DNA of 64,000 nucleotides. Origin: Planctomycetota bacterium. GTDB lineage: Bacteria > Planctomycetota > Planctomycetia > Pirellulales > Pirellulaceae. Below, piece after piece: positions 1-9,620 of this stretch. Position numbers and translations under genes: made by a program. Numbering within the stretch: position 1 is the stretch's first letter; every line of letters begins with the position of its first letter. The stretch lies in assembly GCA_014381825.1 (NCBI GenBank), contig JACNKX010000237.1:17109-81108 (forward strand), read 5' to 3'. The notes under the pieces are model-generated. The model saw only the letters and a list, made by a program, of their open reading frames with translations, made no database searches and was not told where the DNA came from.

Positions 1-2
1 CA

Positions 3-2495
3 GTGCTCATCCAGGAAAATCATGCCGCGCCCGTGGCCACCGTCCGCTGCTTCGTGCGGAATACCGGGAGCGCGTTCGAAGGCCGATACCTTGGCACAGG
101 AATCAGCCACATGTTGGAGCATCTTGTGGCGCTCGGCTCGACGACCAAGCGACCAGAGCCCGAGATTCAAAAGCTGCTGGATTCGATGGGTGGCCAGACG
201 AACGCGTTCACGTCGACGGACATGACAGCCTACTTCGTCGATTGCCCCTCAAGCCAAGCCGATTTGGCGATTGAATTGATCGCGGACAGTATGCAGTACT
301 CTTTAATCCCCGAGAACGAATACGTTCGTGAAATGGAAGTCGTCCAACGCGAGTTGGAGATGGGTGAAGCGAGTCGCGGACGCATGCAACACCAAGCAAT
401 GAAGTCGCTGATCTATACCGAACATCCGATCCGACATCCTACGATCGGTTATCTGCCGGTCGTCCAAAGTGTCGATCGTAGCGACGTGATCGCTTTCTAC
501 AAGAATCGCTACGTACCACAGAACATGATCTTTTTGGTCGTCGGTGATGTTGATACGGCTCACGTTCTGGATCAAGTGTTGGAGCACTTCAAGACCTTTC
601 AACGAACGACTGAACGCGGCGCGGTATTGCCTGTCGAACCAGACCAAGCTTCCGCACGGTCGAATCGTTTGGAGATGGCTGGCGAGACGACGAATTACAG
701 TGTTGGCTGGCCGACCGTCATGCTTCAGCATCCCGATCTGTATCCGTTGGATGTCGCGAGTTACTTGTTGGCTCACGGCGACAGTTCGCGACTAGGATAT
801 CGATTGAAGATCGAGCAGCCCTTGGCACTTTCGGTCAGTAGTTCGTCGTATACACCTGGGATCGTCAAAGGTTGGTTTGATGTATCGGTTCAATGTCAGC
901 CAGCGAACACGGAAGCTTGTCGCAAAGCGATTTACGAAGAGATCGAGCGACTAAAAACGGAACTCGTCAGCGAGAAAGAATTAAGCAAGGTGAAGCGTCA
1001 GAAGGCCGCTGAGCATGTTTTTCAACAGCAAACAGTCCAGGAGCAATGCAACTCGCTGGCATACAGTTTCATTTCGACGGGCGACCCGTTGTTTGACGAA
1101 CAGTACGTGACAGGCATCCAAGGGGTTACACCTGAACAGATTCAAGCCGTCGCTCGCAAGTACTTCCTATCGGAAAGAACCAATACGGTCGTCATCCATC
1201 CGATCGGCAGGAAGCAAGAAGTTGAGGAACACGCCGAAGCGGTGACCGAATCGCCCGTGGTTCGCAAGAAGCTGGCGAACGGCCTTACCGTTTTATTAAA
1301 ACGACACAGTGTAACTCCAACGGTCAGCATTCAAGCGTTTGTAAATGGTGGCGCGTTGGCGGACACGTCAGCGACAAGCGGGCTGGCGGCGCTCACCACG
1401 GCCGTGATGGAACGTGGAACGGAAAAATACACCGGTCGTGAAATCGCCGAACACTTCGATTCGATCGGTGGTTCATTCGGCACAAGCAGCCAACGCAATA
1501 CGAGCTTCCTTCGTTGCTCGGTATTATCTGACGACTTCGAGGAAGCACTCGACTATGCGCATCAAGTCTTATTCCGGCCCACCTTCCCCGCAGAGGAGTT
1601 CGCCAAGGTCAAGCAACAACAGCTGGCCGGCATTGCCGCGCGAAAGGCTAATCCGCAAACGGAGATTCTTGACTTTTGGTCGACGATGATACCGCAGAGT
1701 TCACCGTATGGCCGGACTATCTCGGGGACGAATGAAAGTGTGACTTCATTGACCGTCCAACAGTGCAACCAGTTCCACAAGAAGCACTTCGCACCAGACA
1801 ATATGGTCCTCGCAATCTTCGGTGATATCAACGTTGACGAGACGCTGTCGAGAATCGAAGCCAGCTTTGGTAAAGAGTCGAAGAGCCGCGGACTGGAACT
1901 TCCCACGTTTCCCCGGCGAAGCGCGGCGACCGAAGCCAAACGCGAACAGGTCACGACGGCGCAGCCCGGGACGGCGATGGTGCTGCTTGGGTATCCAACC
2001 GTCAACGCGTTGGATCTAGAGACGCGGGCAACGCTCGACGTCTTCAACTCGATTCTGACCGGCGGTGCTGGCGCTGGCGGACGTTTGTTCAATGAGCTGC
2101 GAGGCGAGGGGCTGGTCTACTACGTGTTTGGCATCGAGCTTTCTGGACAAGCTCCAGGCTACTTTTTGTTCATGGCACAAACTCGTCCCGAAACGGCTGA
2201 CGAAGTCGTGAATCGCATTCAAGCGAATGTACAGCGGCTAGCGGATGAAGGTATCGCAGAAGAGGACTTTGAACTGGCCAAACAGAAGTTAATCGCCGCT
2301 CACGCGCAACGAAATGTCACGCCAGCGACTCAGGCCTTCAAAGCAGCGGTCGACGAGCTGTATGGACTCGGATACGACAATGACAAGACCTACGAAGCGC
2401 GGATCAATAAAGTGACTGTCGCTGATCTGCAAGCATTGGTCGCTGAGTACTTTCAGAACGCGATCATCGCGACTTCGGCACCCGCTACGGAGTAA
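3..2495 (+). CDS. M16 family zinc peptidase (pitrilysin/insulinase type), 5' end cut by window
   Basis: Secreted or processing-type metallopeptidase with two M16 units in one chain. The inverted zinc motif HMLEH lies at residues 36-40 counted from the first base-3 codon, and a downstream Glu near 117 fits the third zinc ligand. The second half (from about residue 425) has the M16 fold pattern but no HxxEH, as usual for the inactive partner domain. The frame is open to the window edge and base 3 is only a GTG inside the conserved first strand, so the true start and any signal peptide lie to the left. About 830 residues are visible. The next gene follows 92 bp downstream on the same strand. The family call is firm; the substrate is unknown. 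Confidence 0.93.
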   Translation: MLIQENHAAPVATVRCFVRNTGSAFEGRYLGTGISHMLEHLVALGSTTKRPEPEIQKLLDSMGGQTNAFTSTDMTAYFVDCPSSQADLAIELIADSMQYSLIPENEYVREMEVVQRELEMGEASRGRMQHQAMKSLIYTEHPIRHPTIGYLPVVQSVDRSDVIAFYKNRYVPQNMIFLVVGDVDTAHVLDQVLEHFKTFQRTTERGAVLPVEPDQASARSNRLEMAGETTNYSVGWPTVMLQHPDLYPLDVASYLLAHGDSSRLGYRLKIEQPLALSVSSSSYTPGIVKGWFDVSVQCQPANTEACRKAIYEEIERLKTELVSEKELSKVKRQKAAEHVFQQQTVQEQCNSLAYSFISTGDPLFDEQYVTGIQGVTPEQIQAVARKYFLSERTNTVVIHPIGRKQEVEEHAEAVTESPVVRKKLANGLTVLLKRHSVTPTVSIQAFVNGGALADTSATSGLAALTTAVMERGTEKYTGREIAEHFDSIGGSFGTSSQRNTSFLRCSVLSDDFEEALDYAHQVLFRPTFPAEEFAKVKQQQLAGIAARKANPQTEILDFWSTMIPQSSPYGRTISGTNESVTSLTVQQCNQFHKKHFAPDNMVLAIFGDINVDETLSRIEASFGKESKSRGLELPTFPRRSAATEAKREQVTTAQPGTAMVLLGYPTVNALDLETRATLDVFNSILTGGAGAGGRLFNELRGEGLVYYVFGIELSGQAPGYFLFMAQTRPETADEVVNRIQANVQRLADEGIAEEDFELAKQKLIAAHAQRNVTPATQAFKAAVDELYGLGYDNDKTYEARINKVTVADLQALVAEYFQNAIIATSAPATE

Positions 2496-2587
2496 TCGTG
2501 AAGACCTCTCGCGCTATACCATTTCCACGTCACGGAGCCTATGCTGGAAGAGGCGCAAGGCTTTCCGTGTTTCACGAGTGATTGGCG

Positions 2588-3676
2588 ATGTCCACACAAC
2601 CACCACCCGCAAAAGATCCGCTCGACGCTTACGCGCCTCTCGAAAAGTCGAAGAGCGGTGGCCGAATCGGTCTGCAAGCGCTGTCCCGTTTCTGTCACAA
2701 CATCGGTACCGGGCTTCATGCCGGAGTTGATGTGCGACGAGTCTTCGAGACGGAAGCCAATCGCGGATCGACAGCGCACCGCAACAAGATCCTGGAAATT
2801 CGAGAACACGTCTCTCGCGGAACAAGCGTTTCGGAAGCTTTGAAGGCGAGCAACGGTTACTTCCCGTCGCTGCTTTGCGAAATGGTCGAAGTCGGCGAAA
2901 GGACTGGGCGGCTCGAACAGATCTTTCTTCGACTTGGCGAGTACTACGAGCAACTGTTAAAGCTGCGGCGCACTTTCATCATGGGCATTGCCTGGCCGAT
3001 GCTTGAGTTGATCGGCGCGATTCTGGTCATTGGCCTATTCATTTTGATCATCGGAATGGTTTCCGATGGCGAACCTGCCATGACCTTTTTCGGGTTGTAT
3101 GGAGCTCGGGGTGCGATCATTTACTTCACGATCGTGGGGCTGATCGCCGGCGCATTCACCATGACGATTGTGGCGGCGATGCGAGGCTGGATCAGCCTCG
3201 AACCTTTCCTTCGCTTCCTGATGAATGTCCCGTTCCTTGGGACCGGCTTGCAAAACGTCGCGCTATCTCGCCTAACATGGTCTTTGGCGATGGCCACGGA
3301 TTCTGATTTAAGCGCCAAGCGCGCGGTTGAACTCGCCGTGAAGACGACGCAAAGCACGTACTACATGCGGTTCATTGATGGCATGAAGAATGTCATTGGT
3401 CGTGGACGGACGATGCACGACGCATTTGCGACAACGGGAGTTTATCCCGACGACTTTCTCGCGTCTCTCGAAACGGGAGAAATTGCCGGAAGCATCAGCG
3501 AGACGATGTTGATATTGTCTCGCGAGTACGAAGATCGAACGAAGACGTTCTTTCGCGTGATGACTGGAATTGCTGGCGCCCTCGTCTTCCTGACCGTCGC
3601 TGGAATCATCATCACGATGATTTTCAAAATGGCGATGCAGTACATTGGCATCCTGAACGACGCAGCGAACATCTGA
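2588..3676 (+). CDS. Type II secretion/type IV pilus F-like inner-membrane protein
   Basis: Polytopic inner-membrane platform protein of the GspF/PilC family, 362 residues. It has two GspF-type helical domains (about residues 30-155 and 230-355), each followed by hydrophobic segments: roughly 135-165 and 180-205, and a C-terminal segment near 325-350. These proteins sit under the pseudopilus or pilus machine and contact the assembly ATPase. ATG at 2588 is preferred over the in-frame TTG two codons earlier. No other secretion genes are adjacent, so it is an orphan copy here. Its stop lies 3 bp from the end of the convergent DUF362 gene. Confidence 0.88.
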   Translation: MSTQPPPAKDPLDAYAPLEKSKSGGRIGLQALSRFCHNIGTGLHAGVDVRRVFETEANRGSTAHRNKILEIREHVSRGTSVSEALKASNGYFPSLLCEMVEVGERTGRLEQIFLRLGEYYEQLLKLRRTFIMGIAWPMLELIGAILVIGLFILIIGMVSDGEPAMTFFGLYGARGAIIYFTIVGLIAGAFTMTIVAAMRGWISLEPFLRFLMNVPFLGTGLQNVALSRLTWSLAMATDSDLSAKRAVELAVKTTQSTYYMRFIDGMKNVIGRGRTMHDAFATTGVYPDDFLASLETGEIAGSISETMLILSREYEDRTKTFFRVMTGIAGALVFLTVAGIIITMIFKMAMQYIGILNDAANI

Positions 3677-3679
3677 GAA

Positions 3680-4726
3680 TTAACTTACGAGTTCACTGGT
3701 CTCGGCGCGAAGTCCTCGCAAGTGCGGTTTGTCGAGGATTCGAAATGGTGACGCAAGTGCCTCCCATCTTTCGCCTTGTTGCTGCACGAGTTGATTCGCG
3801 ATCGGACCGAGACGATTCGCTGCGAGGCTCAGATAACTGATCCGCTCGGGTGCGATTCCCATCAAGCGGCACAGTGTTGCATCGACTGCAGGCAAGTTGG
3901 TACCCATTGCTAACACTCCCATATGCTTGCGGCTACCAAGGATCGGGCCATCTCCTTCCATGCAGTCGATCCCATCGACAACGGTTATCGTCTTGGGCAG
4001 TGAAGCATTGATGTCGAAGACAGTTTCCGGAATGCCCGCATGATGAAGCACGTTCTTCGGCCAACCGTATTTGATCCCCGGAATCACGCCATACAAGTTC
4101 TTCATCGATGCCGTGACCCCGACCCAATGATGCGTCTTCATTTTCGGCATCGAGACGATCAGATCCGCTTCGACGACTGACTGTGGGAAGAAGAAACCGT
4201 CGAGCTGGCTCGCCCCGCCGCGATTTTTGACCCAAGCAATCTCCTCGTAGTTCAAATCGGCGAAGGGCAATTTCGCGGCATCGAGTGCCTCTTGCACGCC
4301 CGATTCAACGAGCGCCATTTCTGTATCGCGAATGTGGCCGGGGCCTTCACCAACGGTGACCGTCGCGCCCCAGCTGCGGAAAGCTTCGGCAGTTGCGATG
4401 ACGACAGCAGGATGGGTCGTCATGTGTGGAATGTCACGACTCGGCTCGACCAAGTTCGGCTTGAGCAACACGCGTTTTCCACGCAATGCTGACGGCTCCA
4501 TTCCACACGCAACCAATCCATCCATGATCGATCGCCGGAGTGGACCGGTGTAAGTCTGGTGCCGTGCGATAAACACAGAAGCCCGGCCGCGCATCGCGTC
4601 GCGAACGATCGGATACCCGACCAGCCCCGCAGCGGCCAGTGAACCGCCAAGTAGCAGCGTCCGACGATCAACCGAGTTATCTGAAGCAGACGTCGGCTGA
4701 GTCGACGTCTTCGCTGACGAACTCAT
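3680..4726 (-). CDS. DUF362 domain protein with twin-arginine-like leader
   Basis: A 348-residue DUF362 protein. The N-terminus has an Arg-Arg pair followed by a hydrophobic stretch (about residues 20-40), which suggests Tat export. The body carries the family's 'kPNlv' and 'MPKmKtH' type motifs. No ferredoxin-like Cys cluster is visible, so this is the short, non-FeS form. The biochemical function of the family is not established. I chose ATG 4726 because it has an AAAGGA ribosome site and overlaps the upstream gene's stop as ATGA, which indicates translational coupling; an in-frame start at 4825 would lie deep inside the upstream gene. The partner is a predicted alpha/alpha-toroid protein. 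Confidence 0.87.
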   Translation of the reverse strand: MSSSAKTSTQPTSASDNSVDRRTLLLGGSLAAAGLVGYPIVRDAMRGRASVFIARHQTYTGPLRRSIMDGLVACGMEPSALRGKRVLLKPNLVEPSRDIPHMTTHPAVVIATAEAFRSWGATVTVGEGPGHIRDTEMALVESGVQEALDAAKLPFADLNYEEIAWVKNRGGASQLDGFFFPQSVVEADLIVSMPKMKTHHWVGVTASMKNLYGVIPGIKYGWPKNVLHHAGIPETVFDINASLPKTITVVDGIDCMEGDGPILGSRKHMGVLAMGTNLPAVDATLCRLMGIAPERISYLSLAANRLGPIANQLVQQQGERWEALASPFRILDKPHLRGLRAETSELVS

Positions 4727-5568
4727 AGGAGTCCTTTCGCAGTAGAAGCTGCCAGCGCCAGCAGCGCTAACTTGTGCGGTGAGCGATCGTGTCGAATCGT
4801 GCGACCGTAGGCGGACTCGAGCCAAAGGTCAGCATGTTTTGGACGTTGATCATGCGCCGATAATCCCATCAATCCCCAACACAACGAAGCGGTTGTCGTC
4901 TGGGCTGAGAGTGTTTGCTTTAGATACGTCAGCGATTTGTCGATCCGTCCGTCTAGGTCCGACTCGCCAGCTAACGCGAGCATGGCCAATCCTGTCGGCT
5001 GCACATGTGGCAGTAACGCTTGGCCAAGCACTTCCGTATTTCCGTAGTTGCAACCTCCCGTCGGAAGCTGGCGATCGATCAGCATTTTGATTGCTTCACG
5101 AGTTCGTGGGTGCATGTCGTGTCCGCGCACTTTCAAAGCCCGCACGTGTAACGCGGTCGGTTCAATCCACGAATGCGTCCCTTCGACCCACGGCCAGGCT
5201 ACTAACTGAGTGTCATGTCCAATGTCTTCGGTCGGTTCGATTCGCTCGCCATGCGTCGACAACGTCCAACCGATCGCCGCGGCGATCTGCTTCGTGTACC
5301 GGGTTGCATCGACGACCGTCCAGGCGGGGATTGCGAGACTGGTCGGCCAACGTGGGGTTGTCTCGCCCTGTCGAATTCCTAGCGAACCGTCTGCAGCCTG
5401 CAAGGAATCGAGCCATTCGGTTGCTTGATTCGCCGCGGCGGTCTCGCCATTGGCTGCAAGAGCGATCGCGCACAGTGAAGTCGGCTCGGTCGCAGGCCTC
5501 GCATCCGCGTGATAGCCGCAACAAGGCTTTCGTCGAAGTTCGTCGATGACTTTGTCGTGCCAACGCAT
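4723..5568 (-). CDS. Prenyltransferase/squalene-cyclase-like alpha/alpha toroid protein
   Basis: A 281-residue protein built of helical repeats with a QW-like motif (QAADGSLG near residue 55) and repeated 'A..ALaL' helices, as in the protein prenyltransferase/terpene cyclase toroid superfamily. It is too short for a complete squalene-hopene cyclase, and I see no DxDD acid motif, so it is probably a repeat-domain protein rather than a cyclase. No signal peptide is apparent. It is the first gene of a two-gene unit: its TGA overlaps the ATG of the exported DUF362 protein by 4 bp. The fold call is moderately firm; the role is unknown. Confidence 0.72.
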   Translation of the reverse strand: MRWHDKVIDELRRKPCCGYHADARPATEPTSLCAIALAANGETAAANQATEWLDSLQAADGSLGIRQGETTPRWPTSLAIPAWTVVDATRYTKQIAAAIGWTLSTHGERIEPTEDIGHDTQLVAWPWVEGTHSWIEPTALHVRALKVRGHDMHPRTREAIKMLIDRQLPTGGCNYGNTEVLGQALLPHVQPTGLAMLALAGESDLDGRIDKSLTYLKQTLSAQTTTASLCWGLMGLSAHDQRPKHADLWLESAYGRTIRHDRSPHKLALLALAASTAKGLL

Positions 5569-5732
5569 TTAGTCATCCGTCGCTATGATCGTACTGTTCC
5601 ACAAAATCGAATCAGCGTTCGTACATATTGGTCCAGGCAAAGATAGCTCATGCGAACCGCGATTCTCGCGCGAGTCGGTATACTGATTCGCACGCCTGTA
5701 AACGAAACCTGATCTTGGAACGCATAATTGCT

Positions 5733-6902
5733 ATGAGCCAACCATCACTTGATTGGATCGATGACGAGCTGCGCGAATTAGACTCAACTGGATTGCGCCG
5801 AAGGCTCGCAACCCGTACCAGTGCTCAATGGGCAACGATCACGGTCGATGGAAGTGAGTTCATTAACTTCAGCTCGAACGATTATCTTGGATTGGCCGGA
5901 AAGTGTTTGAACGATGCCGTCATCGAAGCGATCAAATCCTGTGGTTGGGGCAGCGGCGCGAGTCCGCTGGTGACGGGTCGCGGCTCGTTACATGCAAGGC
6001 TTGAAGCTGCGTTGGCGGAGTTCGAGTCTACGGAATCGGCGCTGTTATTTCCGTCCGGGTTCGCCGCGAATGTAGGAACGATCACGTCGCTTGCCGGGAA
6101 GGGCGATGTGATCTTTAGCGATGCCAAGAATCATGCCAGCATCATTGACGGATGTCGTCTGTCCGGAGCTCGGACACAGATCTACCCTCACGGCGACATT
6201 GATTACTTACGGATGATGTTGCCTCAGGCACATGCCTTCCGACGTCGGCTGATTGTGACCGACGGATTGTTCAGCATGGACGGTGACTTGGCTCCGCTTT
6301 GTGATCTGGCCGCGTTGGCCGAGCAATTCGGCGCAATGCTAATGGTGGACGAAGCTCATGCGACGGGGGTGTTTGGCGATCATGGGAGAGGGACGGTCGA
6401 GCATTGGGGCGTCGAGGACGGTGTCCACGTGCGAGTCGGCACGTTAAGCAAAGCTGCCGGTTCAATCGGCGGTTTCGTCGCCGGAACACAGACATTGATC
6501 GATTGGCTCGCGAACCGAGCCCGATCGTACGTTTTCTCGACCGCGCCGCCCGCAGCGATCGCAGCCGCCGGCCTGGCCGCACTGCAACGCATCGAAAGCG
6601 AGCCACATCGCCGAACGGAATTGCTGACGCGGGCGGATCAATTGCGGCACAAACTGATAGCGTTGGGATGTGACGTCGGAGAGTCGGCGAGTCAAATCGT
6701 TCCCATCATCATCGGCGATCCACAAGCAACCATGCGGCATGCAGCCTCGCTACGCGAATCCGGCTTCTTCGTGCCGGGTATCCGCCCTCCGACCGTGCCC
6801 GAAGGCGAATCGCTGCTGCGGATCAGTCTCACTTACAACCACACGGATGAGATGATCCGTACTTTAGTTGAGGCGATCGATCGATTACTCACCGTCCAAT
6901 AG
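5733..6902 (+). CDS. bioF: 8-amino-7-oxononanoate synthase (BioF-like, PLP-dependent)
   Basis: Alpha-oxoamine synthase of 389 residues. The usual reaction of BioF is pimeloyl-thioester plus L-alanine to 8-amino-7-oxononanoate, the first committed ring-forming step of biotin synthesis. Visible features are the glycine-rich substrate region at 71-84 (GSGASPLVTGRG), the DEAH motif at 206-209 that positions the PLP ring, and the PLP lysine K240 in a TLSKA context. ATG 5733 gives the usual family N-terminus; an in-frame start at 5628 would add 35 unlikely residues. No other biotin genes are nearby, so glycine C-acetyltransferase or another alpha-oxoamine synthase cannot be excluded. The 3' end overlaps the convergent transglutaminase gene by 18 bp. 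Confidence 0.88.
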   Translation: MSQPSLDWIDDELRELDSTGLRRRLATRTSAQWATITVDGSEFINFSSNDYLGLAGKCLNDAVIEAIKSCGWGSGASPLVTGRGSLHARLEAALAEFESTESALLFPSGFAANVGTITSLAGKGDVIFSDAKNHASIIDGCRLSGARTQIYPHGDIDYLRMMLPQAHAFRRRLIVTDGLFSMDGDLAPLCDLAALAEQFGAMLMVDEAHATGVFGDHGRGTVEHWGVEDGVHVRVGTLSKAAGSIGGFVAGTQTLIDWLANRARSYVFSTAPPAAIAAAGLAALQRIESEPHRRTELLTRADQLRHKLIALGCDVGESASQIVPIIIGDPQATMRHAASLRESGFFVPGIRPPTVPEGESLLRISLTYNHTDEMIRTLVEAIDRLLTVQ

Positions 6903-7841
6903 CTGCCGAACGAATTGCACTTGTGGCTTGCCGCCGCCACGAATGGCCTTCACTTTGAGGAACTCAGCGACGTAGCGTTGCGGTGCCTTCTTTTCAGGTA
7001 CTCGGAAGTTGTCACCCTTTTGAAGAATTGGGCGGAAATCTGGCATGCTTCCGAAATCTCGCGTGCCTGCGGCTTGGCAGGGGATCCAATGGCCGACACC
7101 TTCGCTATCGTGAAGATAGAATTCCGGATAGCAGTGACCTGGAATCCAAACCGTGCGAGCGGGGATCTTGTTGGCGCGACATAATGCGACGAACAATGAA
7201 GTCAGTTCTTCGCAGTCGCCCGTGCCATCGTTCAACGCGGCAAGCGCTCCCTTGAGTGGCCCATTCACGTACTCGACGTTCTCGCGAACCCAATCGTACA
7301 TCGACTCGACCTTTCCCCACGCCGAGTCTTGATCTTTGGCCAGTTCACGGGCGAGGGTACGAATCTTACCGTGGCGACTTTCGATTTTCGGACTAGGAGC
7401 CAGAAACTTGCCGATGTCGCGAGGCACTCGCTTTGGGACTTTAAATTGCGTCGGATCGTCCGGTCCCAAAATCGAACTCCGCGTCACTTCAAACGTGACG
7501 AAGGCATGAGCCTCTTGTCCCGGATTTAGCATCGGGATCGAGATCAGCATCTGTTTGACACCGTTATCCAGGGTTCGATAAGCGACGTCTTTCACCTCGG
7601 CAGAAAAGTCTTCTTCGACCAAGCGGACTTGTTGCTCCGGCCAATCGGTTGGAACTGTCGCGGTGCCATAGATCCCGGCGCAAGGGCCTGCTGGGGCCGT
7701 GATGGTCATACCAACTTTCCAGCGTTGGACGAGCTTTTTGTCGAACTTGATTCCGTTGGTTTGCTCGACTGCGCTTTCGTCTTGAGCGTTCGCGACGAGC
7801 GACGTGGCAGCAATTAGGGTAATGGCGATGATCGTTCTCAT
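6885..7841 (-). CDS. Secreted transglutaminase-like cysteine-protease-fold protein
   Basis: A 318-residue exported protein with a signal peptide (residues 1-19, ending ANA). The transglutaminase core is C-terminal: the nucleophile Cys lies in a GDCEE motif, the His in GHCYPEFY, and an Asp follows before GHWIPC. The N-terminal part (about 30-130) is a beta-rich region found in related planctomycete proteins. Bacterial members act as peptidases or protein crosslinkers, and the substrate cannot be inferred. ATG 7841 was chosen because it starts directly with the signal peptide. An upstream in-frame start at 7886 is less likely. Confidence 0.85.
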   Translation of the reverse strand: MRTIIAITLIAATSLVANAQDESAVEQTNGIKFDKKLVQRWKVGMTITAPAGPCAGIYGTATVPTDWPEQQVRLVEEDFSAEVKDVAYRTLDNGVKQMLISIPMLNPGQEAHAFVTFEVTRSSILGPDDPTQFKVPKRVPRDIGKFLAPSPKIESRHGKIRTLARELAKDQDSAWGKVESMYDWVRENVEYVNGPLKGALAALNDGTGDCEELTSLFVALCRANKIPARTVWIPGHCYPEFYLHDSEGVGHWIPCQAAGTRDFGSMPDFRPILQKGDNFRVPEKKAPQRYVAEFLKVKAIRGGGKPQVQFVRQLLDGE

Positions 7842-8079
7842 TTGGAGTCTCTCCAATCGTGGCGGCTGGCGAAGGAGTGAACTCACGACGCAAACGCGAT
7901 GCCACTTATTCCTATTCTAGTCAGCACTTGTTCGACAGCGCATAAAACAACCCGCCGGCAGAAGACGCGATCAGGATGGCGCGCTCTTCGTGCGACGGGT
8001 TTGTATCGAGAATACCGTCGACCAGCAGACCGCACGTCAATCGCGCGTGCGGCACTGGTAGTTGTTCGCTTGCAGTAAG

Positions 8080-8319
8080 TTACGGGGATTGCGGCGCTGG
8101 TCCATGCAACGCTCCACCGCTTGGTGGCGGCAACATTGTATCGCCTTCATAGATCATGCCCGAGCCGTAGTTTGAACTGTATGAATCGTAGCTTCCGTTG
8201 CCGCATGTATCGCAGGAGTCGCCGCGATGGAAGTTGAACAGCGATCCACACGTTCGGCAACCGCTGCTCGTTGCAACCGTCATCATTGCGATGACTGTAA
8301 GGATTGTGAGCCTTTTCAT
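8080..8319 (-). CDS. Small Cys-rich predicted lipoprotein
   Basis: A 79-residue protein with a short positively charged start, a hydrophobic h-region and a lipobox-like SSGC (Cys 21), followed by two CxxC pairs (CRTCG and CDTCG). The C-terminal half is rich in Ser, Tyr, Gly and Pro with no predicted fold. I do not recognise a named family; small exported proteins of this composition are frequent in planctomycetes. The CxxC pairs could bind metal or form disulfides. It is transcribed away from the T-tract hairpins at 8413-8453. Confidence 0.62.
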   Translation of the reverse strand: MKRLTILTVIAMMTVATSSGCRTCGSLFNFHRGDSCDTCGNGSYDSYSSNYGSGMIYEGDTMLPPPSGGALHGPAPQSP

Positions 8320-8412
8320 GGCTAGTTTCTCCGGGAAGGTATGGTTGTTCGGAGTAGGCGAGGTTGAAGGTCAAGCAACTCTACATCACGTCTAGTGATG
8401 TGCAAATTCAAC

Positions 8413-8453
8413 GTCGTTTTTTTTCTCGACCTAGTGTTGTTTTTTTTCAACAC
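8413..8453. repeat. Two tandem T8-loop inverted repeats
   Basis: Two hairpin-like units lie side by side between divergent genes. The first is GTCG (8413-8416), eight T, CT, then CGAC (8427-8430). The second is GTGTTG (8434-8439), eight T, then CAACAC (8448-8453), a perfect 6-bp stem with an all-T loop. T runs sit in the loops rather than after the stems, so these are not intrinsic terminators. They lie within the probable promoter region of both the lipoprotein gene and the hydrolase gene. Confidence 0.55.
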
Positions 8454-8531
8454 CTGCTATTTATCAAGAGCTACAGTTGCCTAACGTTGGTAAAAGTATC
8501 TTCCCGCAGGACACAGGTTGGTGACGCAGTC

Positions 8532-9542
8532 ATGAAGTCTTGGCGTTCATTCTTGGTTAGCACTTCGCTCCTTCTCGTGGCTAACTGCGTTGGCTCGTTC
8601 CCATCATGCGCACTCGGCGCTACAGATACTTCCGAAAGCGAGAGTGTGCTCGGCAGCGATCGCTGCGACGTTGATCGAGACGATGATGTGTGGCTCGTCT
8701 CAACACGCCACCTTGGTTGTCCTTCGTCAGACAAGACCAACGAGATGGATTTGCACGTCAAGCATTACGGCGGCAGAGACGTTGGGTGGAGCGAGACATC
8801 GCTTGATGATTTTTTCGCGAGCGGCGATTCCGCGCAGCCGACGATGATCTACGTTCATGGAAACCAGATTAGTTGGAATGAAGCGATCCAGCGTGCGTGG
8901 AACTTACGCAACTCGGTCCTGGGCTGCAGCCACCTTGAGCCGATTCGATTAGTGATTTGGTCTTGGCCGAGCGAAAAAGTCCACGGCTTCGTGCGCGACG
9001 CCCGCGTTAAGGCCGCTCGCACGAATGGCGAAGCTCATTATTTCGCGTGGTTTCTCTCGCAGCTCGACCCGGCAACACCTCTGAGCATCGTTGGTTACAG
9101 CTTCGGTGCACGCGTGGCGACTGGTGCGTTGCACTTGCTTGGTGGTGGAGAGCTAGGCGGCCAGACGCTGCCCCTCGTGAAGTCCGCTCCAACGCGTTCA
9201 GTGCGAGTTGCCTTGATTGCCGCGGCTCTTCATCGCCATTGGCTACGACCCGGCGGCTGTCACGAGTACGCTCTTTCACTGATGGATCGACTGTTGATTC
9301 AATATAACTCGTGTGATCCTGTCCTCCAGCGCTATCGATTCATCGAAAAACGCGGACGCCCCAGCGCACTGGGCTATTCAGGCGTGTATATCGACGAGCC
9401 GCTCAATACGCGGATCGAGCAACGTGACGTGTGCCGTATTGTCGGTAAGTCACATGCCGAGTTTCGATACACCAGATCAGCAACGTTGATGCGCGAAATT
9501 CGCGATGCCATCTTTGAGGAAGTCGAGTTCTCACGAGAATAG
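8532..9542 (+). CDS. Exported alpha/beta-hydrolase fold protein
   Basis: A 336-residue protein with a signal-like N-terminus (residues 1-30). The hydrolase core has the oxyanion-strand motif IYVHGNQ near residue 100 and the nucleophile elbow GYSFG near 190. Substrate specificity cannot be predicted; DUF900-like hydrolases share the layout. ATG 8532 is preferred because it opens directly with the signal sequence. A start at 8364 would add 56 residues translated from the T-tract region. It is followed by an unrelated aminotransferase on the same strand after 78 bp. Confidence 0.75.
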   Translation: MKSWRSFLVSTSLLLVANCVGSFPSCALGATDTSESESVLGSDRCDVDRDDDVWLVSTRHLGCPSSDKTNEMDLHVKHYGGRDVGWSETSLDDFFASGDSAQPTMIYVHGNQISWNEAIQRAWNLRNSVLGCSHLEPIRLVIWSWPSEKVHGFVRDARVKAARTNGEAHYFAWFLSQLDPATPLSIVGYSFGARVATGALHLLGGGELGGQTLPLVKSAPTRSVRVALIAAALHRHWLRPGGCHEYALSLMDRLLIQYNSCDPVLQRYRFIEKRGRPSALGYSGVYIDEPLNTRIEQRDVCRIVGKSHAEFRYTRSATLMREIRDAIFEEVEFSRE

Positions 9543-9620
9543 GGATTGGGGTTTGGTGGTTTCGGATCTAGATTGAATGGTCTTGGTTCAACACTCTGAA
9601 ATCATCAATCGAAAATCCTT

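Noticed and set aside
303..776. Antisense open frame of 157 codons within the M16 gene
   Set aside because: It is the complementary shadow of a conserved peptidase frame and has no recognisable domain or ribosome site.
3..2495. M16 gene as a truncated pseudogene
   Set aside because: The missing N-terminus is explained by the window edge; the zinc motif and both halves are intact.
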